The notes: a model not told the origin generated them from the letters alone. Counted from the stretch's first letter, positions 1 to 6,362 are shown. The stretch is 8,257 nucleotides of DNA from an uncultured Oscillospiraceae bacterium (GCA_900769835.1 CAAGIE010000009.1:1-8257); one strand, 5' to 3'. Program-made: numbers and translations.

Positions 1-128
1 AGCACTACCAGCATCAGGGAATATAATACCCATTTGAGCAGGATCTTTCGCTGCTGACGGGTCAGGTACAACCGGTCAAGAATGCCTAATTTCGGCTTGT
101 CCGGTTGAAATTCGTTTTTGTTTTGCAT
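1..128 (-). CDS. mreD: Probable rod shape-determining protein MreD, N-terminal part (runs off the window)
   Basis: Only the first 42 codons are inside the window. The ATG at 126-128 lies 5 bases after the mreC stop codon, with a weak ribosome site (GGGTGA) formed by the end of mreC. The visible protein has a polar, basic N-terminus (about residues 1-28), followed by the start of a hydrophobic segment (from about residue 29, ILLKWVLYSLMLVV) that looks like a first membrane helix. MreD is a small multi-pass membrane protein that works with MreC, MreB, RodA and PBP2 in lateral wall synthesis. The call rests mainly on position directly after mreC plus the emerging membrane helix; the sequence itself is too short to identify the family with certainty. 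The roughly 28-residue polar leader is rather long for an MreD. Confidence 0.6.
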   Translation of the reverse strand, partial: MQNKNEFQPDKPKLGILDRLYLTRQQRKILLKWVLYSLMLVV

Positions 129-133
129 AATTT

Positions 134-964
134 TCACCCAACGTTATACTCGGTTACGATAAATACCTGCTCCAAAGTCCGCACATCGGCGGCAGGTTCC
201 AAAAGGGCGTATTTTGCAACGCCGGTGTCGTCGAAGCCTGCATCCACCACGTAGCCGATGATCAGGTTTCTGGGATAAACCGTGGAGCCGGTGGTAACCA
301 CCTGGTCACGGTTGCGGATGGTGGCGGAGGAGGGGAGGTAGTTCATACGCAGCAGGCCGTCCAGACCGGTGGAGTAGCCACCCTGCACCATGCCGTTGGA
401 ACTGGAAGCGGGGATGTTGGCGCTGATTTCCAGAGAGGAGTCCAGCACGGATTTCACCACCGCGTAATTGGCGCCCACTTCACTCACGAGGCCCACCAAT
501 TCGCCGTTGGCGGTGATGGCGCACATACCGGGCTGGATGCCCGCGTTGGTGCCGCGGTTGATGGTGAAGGTGTTGGTCCAGTCGTTGCTGCTCCAGGAGA
601 TGATGTAGCCGTCGGTGAGTTTGAAATCTTCAAAGGTGTTTTGCAGACCCAGCGCGTCCCGCAGACGGTCGTTTTCACGGGCAATGGCATCGGCGTCCCG
701 CACATCCTGGGAAACCTGAGCCAGTTCAGTCTTCAACTTTTCGTTTTCCGCCTGCAGAGCCTCGTAACGGAACATATAGTCGTAGAGATCCTCTGCGCGA
801 TCAGCCAACTTGCTGACACCGGCGCGGAGGGGGGACAAAACGCCCTGCACCAGACGGTTGGGGATATTAACACCGGTAAGACTGTTCAGCGTTGCCAGCA
901 ATGCCGCAAGCAAAATGGCAGTCAGCAGAACGATCCGCACCCGGCGGGACATAAGTTTTTTCAT
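134..964 (-). CDS. mreC: Rod shape-determining protein MreC
   Basis: MreC is a membrane-anchored scaffold of the elongasome that binds PBP2 and helps direct cell-wall synthesis along the rod. The 276-residue protein has the standard layout: a basic N-terminus, one membrane helix (about 9-28), a coiled coil (about 52-107, with the heptad-like stretch ALQAENEKLKTELAQV), and a two-lobed beta-barrel region (about 112-276) with typical motifs such as INRGTNAGIQPGM and GLVSEVG. I chose the start at 962-964 because GGAGGA lies 6 bases upstream and translation then begins with MKKLMSRRVRIVLL just before the membrane helix. The frame stays open for 19 more codons upstream, but that extension lies inside maf and has no ribosome site of its own. 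The start overlaps the maf stop as ATGA, which implies translational coupling. Product assignment is secure. Confidence 0.95.
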   Translation of the reverse strand: MKKLMSRRVRIVLLTAILLAALLATLNSLTGVNIPNRLVQGVLSPLRAGVSKLADRAEDLYDYMFRYEALQAENEKLKTELAQVSQDVRDADAIARENDRLRDALGLQNTFEDFKLTDGYIISWSSNDWTNTFTINRGTNAGIQPGMCAITANGELVGLVSEVGANYAVVKSVLDSSLEISANIPASSSNGMVQGGYSTGLDGLLRMNYLPSSATIRNRDQVVTTGSTVYPRNLIIGYVVDAGFDDTGVAKYALLEPAADVRTLEQVFIVTEYNVG

Positions 965-1536
965 AGGGTCTCCTCCATTGATTTGGGGACAAGTGTGTCG
1001 ATGATCTGCCCCAGTCTGCAAACCGGCAGACCGACCACATTAAAGTAGTCGCCGTGGATCTTCTCCACGAATAAGGCGGCGCCACCCTGGATGCCGTAAC
1101 TGCCGGCTTTGTCCATGGGTTCTTTGGTAGCGATATATTGCAGGATCTCCCGTTCCTCCAGGGGACGGAAATATACATCCGTGACCTCCGTGTGGAGGAT
1201 GGTCTGCCGGCCGTATAGCACGGCAAGACCGGTCATCACCTGATGGGCTTTTCCGGAAAGCATTTGCAGCATCCGCAAAGCGTCTGCTTCATCCTTGGGC
1301 TTTCCCAGAATTTCGCCGTCGCAGACCACGATAGTGTCCGCGGCGATCACCAGATCGTCGTTTCCACGGGGGATGGCCCGGGCCTTTCGCAGGCTCACGG
1401 CGGCAACCGCATCAAAGGGGGAGAGAGTAGGGTCCATAGTTTCGTCTGCATTGGCTACCTGAACGGTAAAGGGCAGGCGGAACAGTCCCATCAACTCCCG
1501 CCGGCGGGGAGATTGAGATGCTAATATAATTTGCAT
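961..1536 (-). CDS. maf: Maf/YhdE-family nucleoside triphosphate pyrophosphatase
   Basis: Maf proteins hydrolyse non-canonical or selected nucleoside triphosphates (the YhdE branch acts on dTTP and UTP) to the monophosphate plus pyrophosphate, and are linked to septum and division control in Bacillus. At 191 residues the length is normal. Visible signatures are the N-terminal phosphate-binding LASQSPRRREL (5-15), an acidic D31-E32, the catalytic-site stretch VIAADTIV with D67, GKPKD (78-82), and AGSYGIQG (144-151), whose glutamine fits the dTTP/UTP branch rather than the m7GTP branch. AAGGA lies 5 bases before the ATG, partly within the end of the upstream U32 gene, 11 bases away. The 3' end overlaps the mreC start (ATGA). 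Maf next to mre genes is a known Firmicutes arrangement (maf-radC-mreBCD in Bacillus), which supports the call. Intact, nothing odd. Confidence 0.95.
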   Translation of the reverse strand: MQIILASQSPRRRELMGLFRLPFTVQVANADETMDPTLSPFDAVAAVSLRKARAIPRGNDDLVIAADTIVVCDGEILGKPKDEADALRMLQMLSGKAHQVMTGLAVLYGRQTILHTEVTDVYFRPLEEREILQYIATKEPMDKAGSYGIQGGAALFVEKIHGDYFNVVGLPVCRLGQIIDTLVPKSMEETL

Positions 1537-1547
1537 AAAAGTCCTTC

Positions 1548-3629
1548 TTAATCCAGGCCGCGGAAGTACAGACCTCTGGTGCAGGCGCCGGGGTCAAACT
1601 GACCGCCGGAGCGGAAAGAGTTCAGCACCCGGTCCACTTCTCGGGCATTTTCATTGGTGAAATAAATTCTGGTGGCCCACAGACCGAGTTTGCCCAGGGA
1701 GTCCATCTTGTCCAGCCAGTAGAGTTTCTTGCTGTTGAGAAGCACTGTGCGGCAGGAAGCGCCGTCCCGAATCAGGGGGAATTCTGCGCCGGTCTTGTCC
1801 TTGAGTTTTGCAGGCGCGATCTGGCAGGAGCATTGTCCGGTGCGACCGCGGATCAGGCAGTTTTCTGTGACCATCAGGGGCATTCTGCCGTAACTGAGGA
1901 TCTCGCAGGGGACAGGCTTGTGCAGATCCCGGATCTGAGGCAGAGTCATTTCAAAACTGAGACAGACGGATTTGAGTTCCAGTTCGTTTGCCACATCGCA
2001 GGCGTGGGAGTTGTAGATGTTCAGGCCAAAATCGCCGCGAACACCCATGCCGCACTGCCGCACGGGGATCACAAGACCCAGATTGCCCACCAGCACCTGC
2101 CGTACGCCCAGCGCCTTCACCGCAAGAAGTTGATCGCGGAAACGTTCCATTTCGTTGTCGTGAACGATACGGGGCGCCACGGCGCAGACCCGGCAACGGG
2201 TGGTCAGCACTGCGCACATCTGGGGATCGTTCGCCAGAATGTGCAGCGGCACATACAGTACGGCGGGATTCATATCCAGCAATGTATCGGTGATCTGGTC
2301 GGCGCCGGTGACCTGGATGGTCAACTTCGGTGCAACCCGGGAACCGTTGTGTTTTTTAATGGGAGCGGCCTTGCCCAAAGTGGGATAATCTCTCCGCGCT
2401 CTCTGGGCGGTGAGCAGGTTCAGCACATCCCGGCGCATAGCGTTGATAGCGGCGGCAGACAAAGTCATACCGGGAATGAGATGGGATTCCACATGGGTGC
2501 AAAGATAAGGCGTACCGCCGGTCTTTGACAGGCGGGATGCCAGCGCCTCCCGCGTCAGTTCCGCAGAGCGGGCAGGCTCCGGAGCGGGGCCCTGCAGGGA
2601 GCAGGTGCGACCGTCGGGATCGGTAACGGAAATGGCAGTCCCGTCCAAAGTCATATCGAAGCGGAAGGTAATGGGAACCAGGGGATTCTCCGTGTTCTCG
2701 TAGGTCTGCCGAATAGACTTCATCCAAACCTCAGGCTCGTTGGAGTCCACACGATGACCGAACATATCCGCGCCGATCCGATCGTTATAGTAGCCGTCGG
2801 TGAAGCCCTGACGGTTGAAAGCGGTGTGAAGCAGCCGCATCATTTCGGGAGTCACCCGATTGTTGTCCAAAGCGGCGCGATACACAGAGGTGACGGCGGC
2901 CACATACTCAGGTCGCTTCATACGACCCTCCAGTTTAATGGAAGCCACACCCATCTCCTCCAACTGACGGAGGGAATGTACCAGGCAGTTATCCTTCAGG
3001 CTCAGGGGATACTTGTCCTCCCAACGGCCGTAGCCGTAGGTCTGACGGCAGGGCTGAGCGCAACGACCCCGGTTGCCGGAGCGACCACCGATGGCGGCGG
3101 ACATATAGCACTGACCGGAGTAGCACATACACAAAGCGCCGTGGGCGAACACTTCGATCTCAATGGGGCTGTTGTGGCAGATGTAGGTGATTTCTTCCCG
3201 GCTCAATTCCCGGCTGAGGACCACACGATCCAAGCCCCAGGCGGCGCAAAGTTGCACACCGGGCAGAGAATGCACAGTCATTTGGGTAGAACCGTGGAGG
3301 GGGATGTGGGGAGCGATCTGCTTGCACAGACGGATAATACCCAGATCCTGCACAATAAAGGCATCCACACCTGCGTTGGCGGCCTGACGGATCAGTTCCA
3401 TGGCCTCCGGGATCTCCTTGTCGGAGACCAGAGTGTTCAGGGTCAGGTGGACTGCGACGCCCCGAATATGGCAATATTTCACTGCCTCAGTCAGTGCCTG
3501 AGGGGTAAAGTTTTTTGCGCTTTGCCGCGCATTAAAAATGCCGCTGCCCAGGTAGACTGCGTTGGCGCCGTTTTGCACGGCGGCGTATAACGCGTCCATA
3601 GAACCGGCGGGGGCTAACAGTTCCAGCAT
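1548..3629 (-). CDS. Peptidase U32 family protein, probable Fe-S RNA hydroxylase (RlhA/TrhP-like)
   Basis: Members of this family were first called collagenase-like peptidases, but studied ones (RlhA on 23S rRNA, TrhP on tRNA, UbiU/V) are O2-independent hydroxylases holding a [4Fe-4S] cluster and taking oxygen from prephenate. The 693-residue protein starts with the typical MLELLAPAGSMDALYAAVQNG and has the U32 signature around 158-194 (EVFAHGALCMCYSGQC, then SGNRGRCAQPCR). Cys167, Cys174, Cys190 and Cys215 fit the four cluster ligands by alignment from memory with UbiU. After that come IKLEGRMKRPEYV (231-243), a middle region consistent with the DUF3656 insert of RlhA-like members, and a second barrel-like region with another cysteine group (591, 600, 602, 626). 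Length favours RlhA over the shorter TrhP, but the substrate cannot be read from sequence. The start at 3627-3629 has GGAGAG 8 bases upstream; an in-frame ATG 11 codons earlier lacks this. First gene of the maf-mreC operon. Confidence 0.9.
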   Translation of the reverse strand: MLELLAPAGSMDALYAAVQNGANAVYLGSGIFNARQSAKNFTPQALTEAVKYCHIRGVAVHLTLNTLVSDKEIPEAMELIRQAANAGVDAFIVQDLGIIRLCKQIAPHIPLHGSTQMTVHSLPGVQLCAAWGLDRVVLSRELSREEITYICHNSPIEIEVFAHGALCMCYSGQCYMSAAIGGRSGNRGRCAQPCRQTYGYGRWEDKYPLSLKDNCLVHSLRQLEEMGVASIKLEGRMKRPEYVAAVTSVYRAALDNNRVTPEMMRLLHTAFNRQGFTDGYYNDRIGADMFGHRVDSNEPEVWMKSIRQTYENTENPLVPITFRFDMTLDGTAISVTDPDGRTCSLQGPAPEPARSAELTREALASRLSKTGGTPYLCTHVESHLIPGMTLSAAAINAMRRDVLNLLTAQRARRDYPTLGKAAPIKKHNGSRVAPKLTIQVTGADQITDTLLDMNPAVLYVPLHILANDPQMCAVLTTRCRVCAVAPRIVHDNEMERFRDQLLAVKALGVRQVLVGNLGLVIPVRQCGMGVRGDFGLNIYNSHACDVANELELKSVCLSFEMTLPQIRDLHKPVPCEILSYGRMPLMVTENCLIRGRTGQCSCQIAPAKLKDKTGAEFPLIRDGASCRTVLLNSKKLYWLDKMDSLGKLGLWATRIYFTNENAREVDRVLNSFRSGGQFDPGACTRGLYFRGLD

Positions 3630-3662
3630 AGTCGAATCTCTCCGTATGATATACTTACACAC

Positions 3663-3671
3663 ATTATAACA
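3663..3671 (-). promoter_or_regulatory. Extended -10 promoter for the U32-maf-mreC-mreD operon
   Basis: Read on the minus strand the sequence is TGTTATAAT, a perfect extended -10 element (TGnTATAAT). It would place the transcript start near 3656, giving a leader of about 27 bases before the U32 start codon. No convincing -35 hexamer exists at 16-18 bases upstream, because that stretch is occupied by the stem of the adjacent terminator. Sigma-A extended -10 promoters can work without a -35 box, so this is plausible as the operon promoter. Confidence 0.65.
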
Positions 3672-3675
3672 TAAA

Positions 3676-3701
3676 GACCTCGGGGTTTCTACCCCGAGGT
3701 C
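3676..3701 (-). terminator. Hairpin terminator after the ADP-ribosylglycohydrolase gene
   Basis: An 11-bp perfect GC-rich stem (GACCTCGGGGT paired with ACCCCGAGGTC) closes a four-base loop. It begins 19 bases after the ADP-ribosylglycohydrolase stop. On the minus strand the stem is followed by CTTTATGTT, a weak U-tract; on the plus strand by ACATATTTTTAT. The stem is strong enough to act as an intrinsic terminator, probably leaky on the U-tract side. It separates the ADP-ribose island from the U32-mre operon. Confidence 0.75.
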
Positions 3702-3720
3702 ACATATTTTTATGAAATTT

Positions 3721-4515
3721 TTATGGCTGATATTGTTTTTGGAAATCTGTCAGGATCACTCGCAGAACTTCCGGCAATCTCTCCATACATTCCTGCTTCA
3801 AATTCTCCGGCACACCGTAAAAAGCCTCTGCCATACTGCCTGCAATGGCGGTCAGAGTGTCCGTGTCGCCGCCCAGAGAAACCGCGGTGCGGATCACATC
3901 TTCGAAATCCTCACCTTCCAAAAATGCGGTGATGGCCTCCGGCACCGTTTCCTGACAACTCTCCACGTGGTGATAGGTGGGACGGATCTGGTCACAGGTG
4001 CGGCTCAGGTCGTAACCGAAAGTGCTTGTGATGTAGTCTTTTATGCAGTCTTTGCTGTGACCGGTGCGGGCCAGAAAGATCACCGCGGCGGTGGCCTGCG
4101 CGCCTTTGATGCCCTCGGGATGGTTGTGGGTAACGAGGGCGCTGCGCTTTGCCATTTCCAGCACAGTGGGCAGATCCTGATAGATCCACGCCACGGAGGA
4201 AACACGCATAGCAGAGCCGTTGCCGAAACTGTGGTAGGGGGCGGGATCGTTCAGGAACAACCACCTTCCAAACCGTCCGCCGTAACCGGCATCGGGGAAC
4301 ATTTTTCCGTAGTGGCGCAGAGCCTCTGTCAGCCGGGTTTCTATGATTTTTTCGTCGGTGGGAGCATCCATAAACGCCTCTGCCACCGCAAGGGTCATCA
4401 CACTGTCGTCGGTAAAAACGGAACGGGCGGAAAAGAGGGGAAAGTCCTTGGTCTTGTTGCCCATATCAAATTCGTAGGGACTGCCGATGATATCGCCTAA
4501 AATAGCGCCAAACAT
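3721..4515 (-). CDS. ADP-ribosylglycohydrolase (DraG/ARH family)
   Basis: Enzymes of this family remove ADP-ribose from modified proteins, nucleic acids or small molecules, using two metal ions (usually Mg). The 264-residue protein covers the complete fold: N-terminal GAILGDIIGSPYE (3-15), the first metal motif FTDDSVMTLA with T35-D36-D37 (34-43), GNGSAMRVSSVAW (98-110), THNHPEGIKGAQATA from residue 129, and the C-terminal metal motif GGDTDT (215-220). All expected metal-binding residues are present, so it should be active; its target is unknown. The start at 4513-4515 has AGAGG 8 bases upstream and begins exactly where the family homology begins, although the frame stays open further upstream inside the VWA gene. 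Only one base separates the VWA stop from this ATG, and the ribosome site lies inside the last VWA codons, so the two are coupled. Ends before a strong hairpin. Confidence 0.93.
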   Translation of the reverse strand: MFGAILGDIIGSPYEFDMGNKTKDFPLFSARSVFTDDSVMTLAVAEAFMDAPTDEKIIETRLTEALRHYGKMFPDAGYGGRFGRWLFLNDPAPYHSFGNGSAMRVSSVAWIYQDLPTVLEMAKRSALVTHNHPEGIKGAQATAAVIFLARTGHSKDCIKDYITSTFGYDLSRTCDQIRPTYHHVESCQETVPEAITAFLEGEDFEDVIRTAVSLGGDTDTLTAIAGSMAEAFYGVPENLKQECMERLPEVLRVILTDFQKQYQP

Positions 4516-4516
4516 A

Positions 4517-5164
4517 TTATTTACCTCTTTCTTTAAAATCTCTGTCGATGGTTTCTTTCCAGTTCGCGGCCATGGGGCGGCAGGCGCGGACATTGGTCAC
4601 CGCCACATTCACCGCATCGTAGATCACCGCAGTGCCTTTTTGGTCTGCGTGATAGTTGGCGGCAAACTCCTTTTCAATGCCGAAGCGGGCGGCTTCCTTA
4701 GCGGCATCGATGTTTGCGCCCAGGAACAAAAATTCCCAGCCGTATTTTTCTTTCTGCCGCCGGATCATTTCCTTGACGCGGTGGTAGTTGAATTGATGGC
4801 TTGCGTTTTCCATACCGTCGGTGGTGATGACGAATAAGGTTTTTGCGGGGCGGTCTTCTTCTCTTGCGTACTTATGCACGTTGCCGATGTGGTGAATGGC
4901 GCGACCGATGGCGTCCAAAAGGGCGGTGCAGCCGCGAACATAGTAGTCGTTCCCGGTCATCGGCCGGATGTGGGCAAGGGAAACCCGATCGTGGAGCACT
5001 TCGCAGCAGTTGTCAAACAACACCGTCGAGATCACCGCTTCTCCCGGTTCCTTTTTCTGCTTTTCGATCATGGCGTTAAAGCCGCCGATGGTGTCTTGCT
5101 CCAGACCGGCCATAGAGCCGCTTCTGTCCAGAATAAATACGATCTCAGTCAAATGCTTGTTCAT
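4517..5164 (-). CDS. Von Willebrand factor A domain protein (intact MIDAS)
   Basis: This 215-residue cytoplasmic protein is essentially one vWA domain. It has a complete metal-ion-dependent adhesion site: DRSGS (13-17), Thr80 in GCTALLDAIG, and Asp116 in VITTDGMENAS. Such stand-alone domains usually bind a partner protein through the bound metal and often act as scaffolds with stress-response (TerY-like) or ADP-ribose/NAD-related proteins. No signal peptide or membrane segment is visible. AGGAGG lies 7 bases before the ATG, inside one arm of a long palindrome. It is followed after one base by the ADP-ribosylglycohydrolase gene, and preceded by a macrodomain gene on the same strand, which suggests a shared role in handling ADP-ribose. 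What it binds cannot be told from the sequence; the family call is secure. Confidence 0.92.
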   Translation of the reverse strand: MNKHLTEIVFILDRSGSMAGLEQDTIGGFNAMIEKQKKEPGEAVISTVLFDNCCEVLHDRVSLAHIRPMTGNDYYVRGCTALLDAIGRAIHHIGNVHKYAREEDRPAKTLFVITTDGMENASHQFNYHRVKEMIRRQKEKYGWEFLFLGANIDAAKEAARFGIEKEFAANYHADQKGTAVIYDAVNVAVTNVRACRPMAANWKETIDRDFKERGK

Positions 5165-5167
5165 AAT

Positions 5168-5228
5168 AAAACCTCCTGTAATGTGCGTTGTGCTTTTGAA
5201 AGCTTACACCCACATTATAGGAGGTTTT
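5168..5228. repeat. 61-base imperfect palindrome spanning the VWA -10 box and ribosome site
   Basis: The left arm (5168-5185) and right arm (5211-5228) are inverted copies matching at 17 of 18 positions. A short inner pair (GCTT at 5192-5195 with AAGC at 5200-5203) shares about the same centre. On the minus strand the first arm contains TATAAT and the second contains the VWA ribosome site AGGAGG followed by TTTTATT. On the plus strand the stem is followed by TTTTTTG. Macro-gene RNA reading through would form a long hairpin that could both terminate transcription and cover the ribosome site. RNA started at the local promoter would lack the first arm. Confidence 0.85.
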
Positions 5229-5245
5229 TTGTTTCATTTGGTCAA
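5214..5245 (-). promoter_or_regulatory. Candidate promoter for the VWA-ADP-ribosylglycohydrolase pair
   Basis: A consensus TATAAT (5214-5219) stands on the minus strand, with TTGACC (5240-5245) as the best -35 match. The spacer is 20 bases, longer than the usual 16-18, and there is no TG extension. The promoter may be weak or need an activator; MerR-type activated promoters have such long spacers, but I see no palindrome within this spacer. The start would fall near 5207, leaving a leader of about 43 bases. Confidence 0.5.
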
Positions 5246-5260
5246 CTGGCAGGGGACTTT

Positions 5261-6244
5261 TTACACACCCAGCAGGGGTTGATCGAATTCGTATAGCGCC
5301 ATATTGATCTCGTTGATATCGTATTGCTTTTTCTCAATAAAGTAGCGGATGATCAGGTCGAATTTACTGCTGAAACTCAGGGTGTAGCCGGCCCGACCGA
5401 TCAGATCGTTGGTCTTTTCCAGATCCAGTTCCAGCGCAATGGCCAGCGCCACAGCGGTGGTCTTTTTCGGGGTATAGCCCAGGTCGTTGCGGATCTTGGA
5501 GAAATGCTGTTTGCTGAGATTTGCCCGTTTGTAGATATAGGAGTCCTTGTGACCGGAGCGGTCAATGAGCTTAAGCAGAGTCTCCGTAAAACCTGCGTCC
5601 TCTTTTTTTAGCATATCCTGCAGAGAGGCGGAAGCGCAGGGGAGAGGCATTGCGGCTTCACATATATATTTTCCCCGGGGGCGGATACGCTTTCCGTAGG
5701 TGGCTACTTCGTGCTGATCCACATAATGCTCGTCGATATAGGTTTGAATACCTGTAAATAATTTTTCCGACAGGCGGTAAGCCTCCCGATCAAACACCAC
5801 AAGGTAGATCTGCATTTCCTGCTCCGTCAGAAAAGCGCTGAATGCGCTGATGGCGATCTGCAGGGCTTTATCCTTGGGAAAGCCGTAATTGCCGGAGGAG
5901 ATCAAAGGAAACGCAATGGACTTGCAGTGGTGTTTTGCGGCCAGTTGTAAAGCGTTGTCGTAGCAGTTCCGCAGCAGGGCCTCTTCGTTGTAACTGCCGC
6001 CGTCCCATACCGGGCCGACGGTGTGGATCACATATTTTGCCTGCAGGTTATAACCCTTTGTGATGGCGGCGCAGCCCACGTTGATGGCGCCGATCTTCTG
6101 GCGGGCCTTTAACAACTCCGGACCTGCCTTTTCGTGAATACTGGAATCGGTGCCGAGACCGATCACCGGGCGGGGGTTGGCGGTGTTGACGATGGCGTCT
6201 ACCACCATATTGGTAATATCGTTGCGAACAATGGTAAACGGCAT
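5261..6244 (-). CDS. Macrodomain protein with C-terminal Xre-like helix-turn-helix
   Basis: Macrodomains bind ADP-ribose and some remove it from proteins or nucleic acids. In this 327-residue protein the macrodomain spans about 1-165: VDAIVNTAN with Asn23 (15-23), the loop region PVIGLGTDSSIHEKAG (26-41), YVIHTVGP (71-78) and FPLISSGNYGFP (112-123). The usual GGGG-type loop is altered. After a linker comes a helical segment (about 217-290) resembling an Xre/Cro-type HTH, with IYKRANLSKQHFSKIR and a following LAIALELDLEKTNDLIGRAGY, then a conserved-looking tail to residue 326. From memory this fusion recurs in Firmicutes, so it is not a local accident. AGGAGG lies 7 bases before the ATG at 6242-6244, and a good promoter lies just upstream. 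It diverges from sigK and precedes the VWA and ADP-ribosylglycohydrolase genes. The HTH could bind DNA or be a protein-interaction module; that is inference. Confidence 0.9.
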   Translation of the reverse strand: MPFTIVRNDITNMVVDAIVNTANPRPVIGLGTDSSIHEKAGPELLKARQKIGAINVGCAAITKGYNLQAKYVIHTVGPVWDGGSYNEEALLRNCYDNALQLAAKHHCKSIAFPLISSGNYGFPKDKALQIAISAFSAFLTEQEMQIYLVVFDREAYRLSEKLFTGIQTYIDEHYVDQHEVATYGKRIRPRGKYICEAAMPLPCASASLQDMLKKEDAGFTETLLKLIDRSGHKDSYIYKRANLSKQHFSKIRNDLGYTPKKTTAVALAIALELDLEKTNDLIGRAGYTLSFSSKFDLIIRYFIEKKQYDINEINMALYEFDQPLLGV

Positions 6245-6265
6245 AGCGTCACCTCCTTTTCTCCT

Positions 6266-6294
6266 ATTTTACAACGAATCGGATTGTCCGTCAA
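6266..6294 (-). promoter_or_regulatory. Sigma-A type promoter for the macrodomain gene
   Basis: On the minus strand TTGACG (6289-6294) and TAAAAT (6266-6271) are separated by exactly 17 bases, a near-consensus sigma-A promoter. The predicted start near 6259 gives a leader of only about 15 bases, just enough to hold the AGGAGG at 6252-6257. Confidence 0.75.
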
Positions 6295-6362
6295 CCTGGT
6301 GTGTAAAAACACGGAAAAAGGACTGGCAGTGGCGAATAGGGTAGAGGCGGAGGTGTAGTTTT

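Noticed and set aside
1833..3590. Plus-strand open frames of about 230 and 280 codons (1833-2528 and 2754-3590)
   Set aside because: Both are antisense to the U32 gene, whose signature and Fe-S cysteines are intact; they arise from its codon bias.
3712..4500. Plus-strand open frame of 262 codons
   Set aside because: It is antisense to the ADP-ribosylglycohydrolase, begins inside the terminator-flanking region, and shows no family motif.
4516..4593. Upstream extension of the ADP-ribosylglycohydrolase frame by 26 codons
   Set aside because: It overlaps the VWA coding end, has no fold homology, and a good ribosome site precedes the later ATG at 4513-4515.
6282..6291. SpoIIID-like site (ACGGACAATC on the minus strand, 9 of 10 to WWRRACARNY) upstream of sigK
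   Set aside because: SpoIIID does control sigK in Bacillus, but the consensus is so degenerate that about one match this good is expected by chance in the 118-base gap on both strands, and it overlaps the macro promoter.
6302..6312. Short inverted repeat GTGT-AAAA-ACAC between the macro and sigK genes
   Set aside because: A four-base-pair AT-flanked stem is too small to distinguish from chance.
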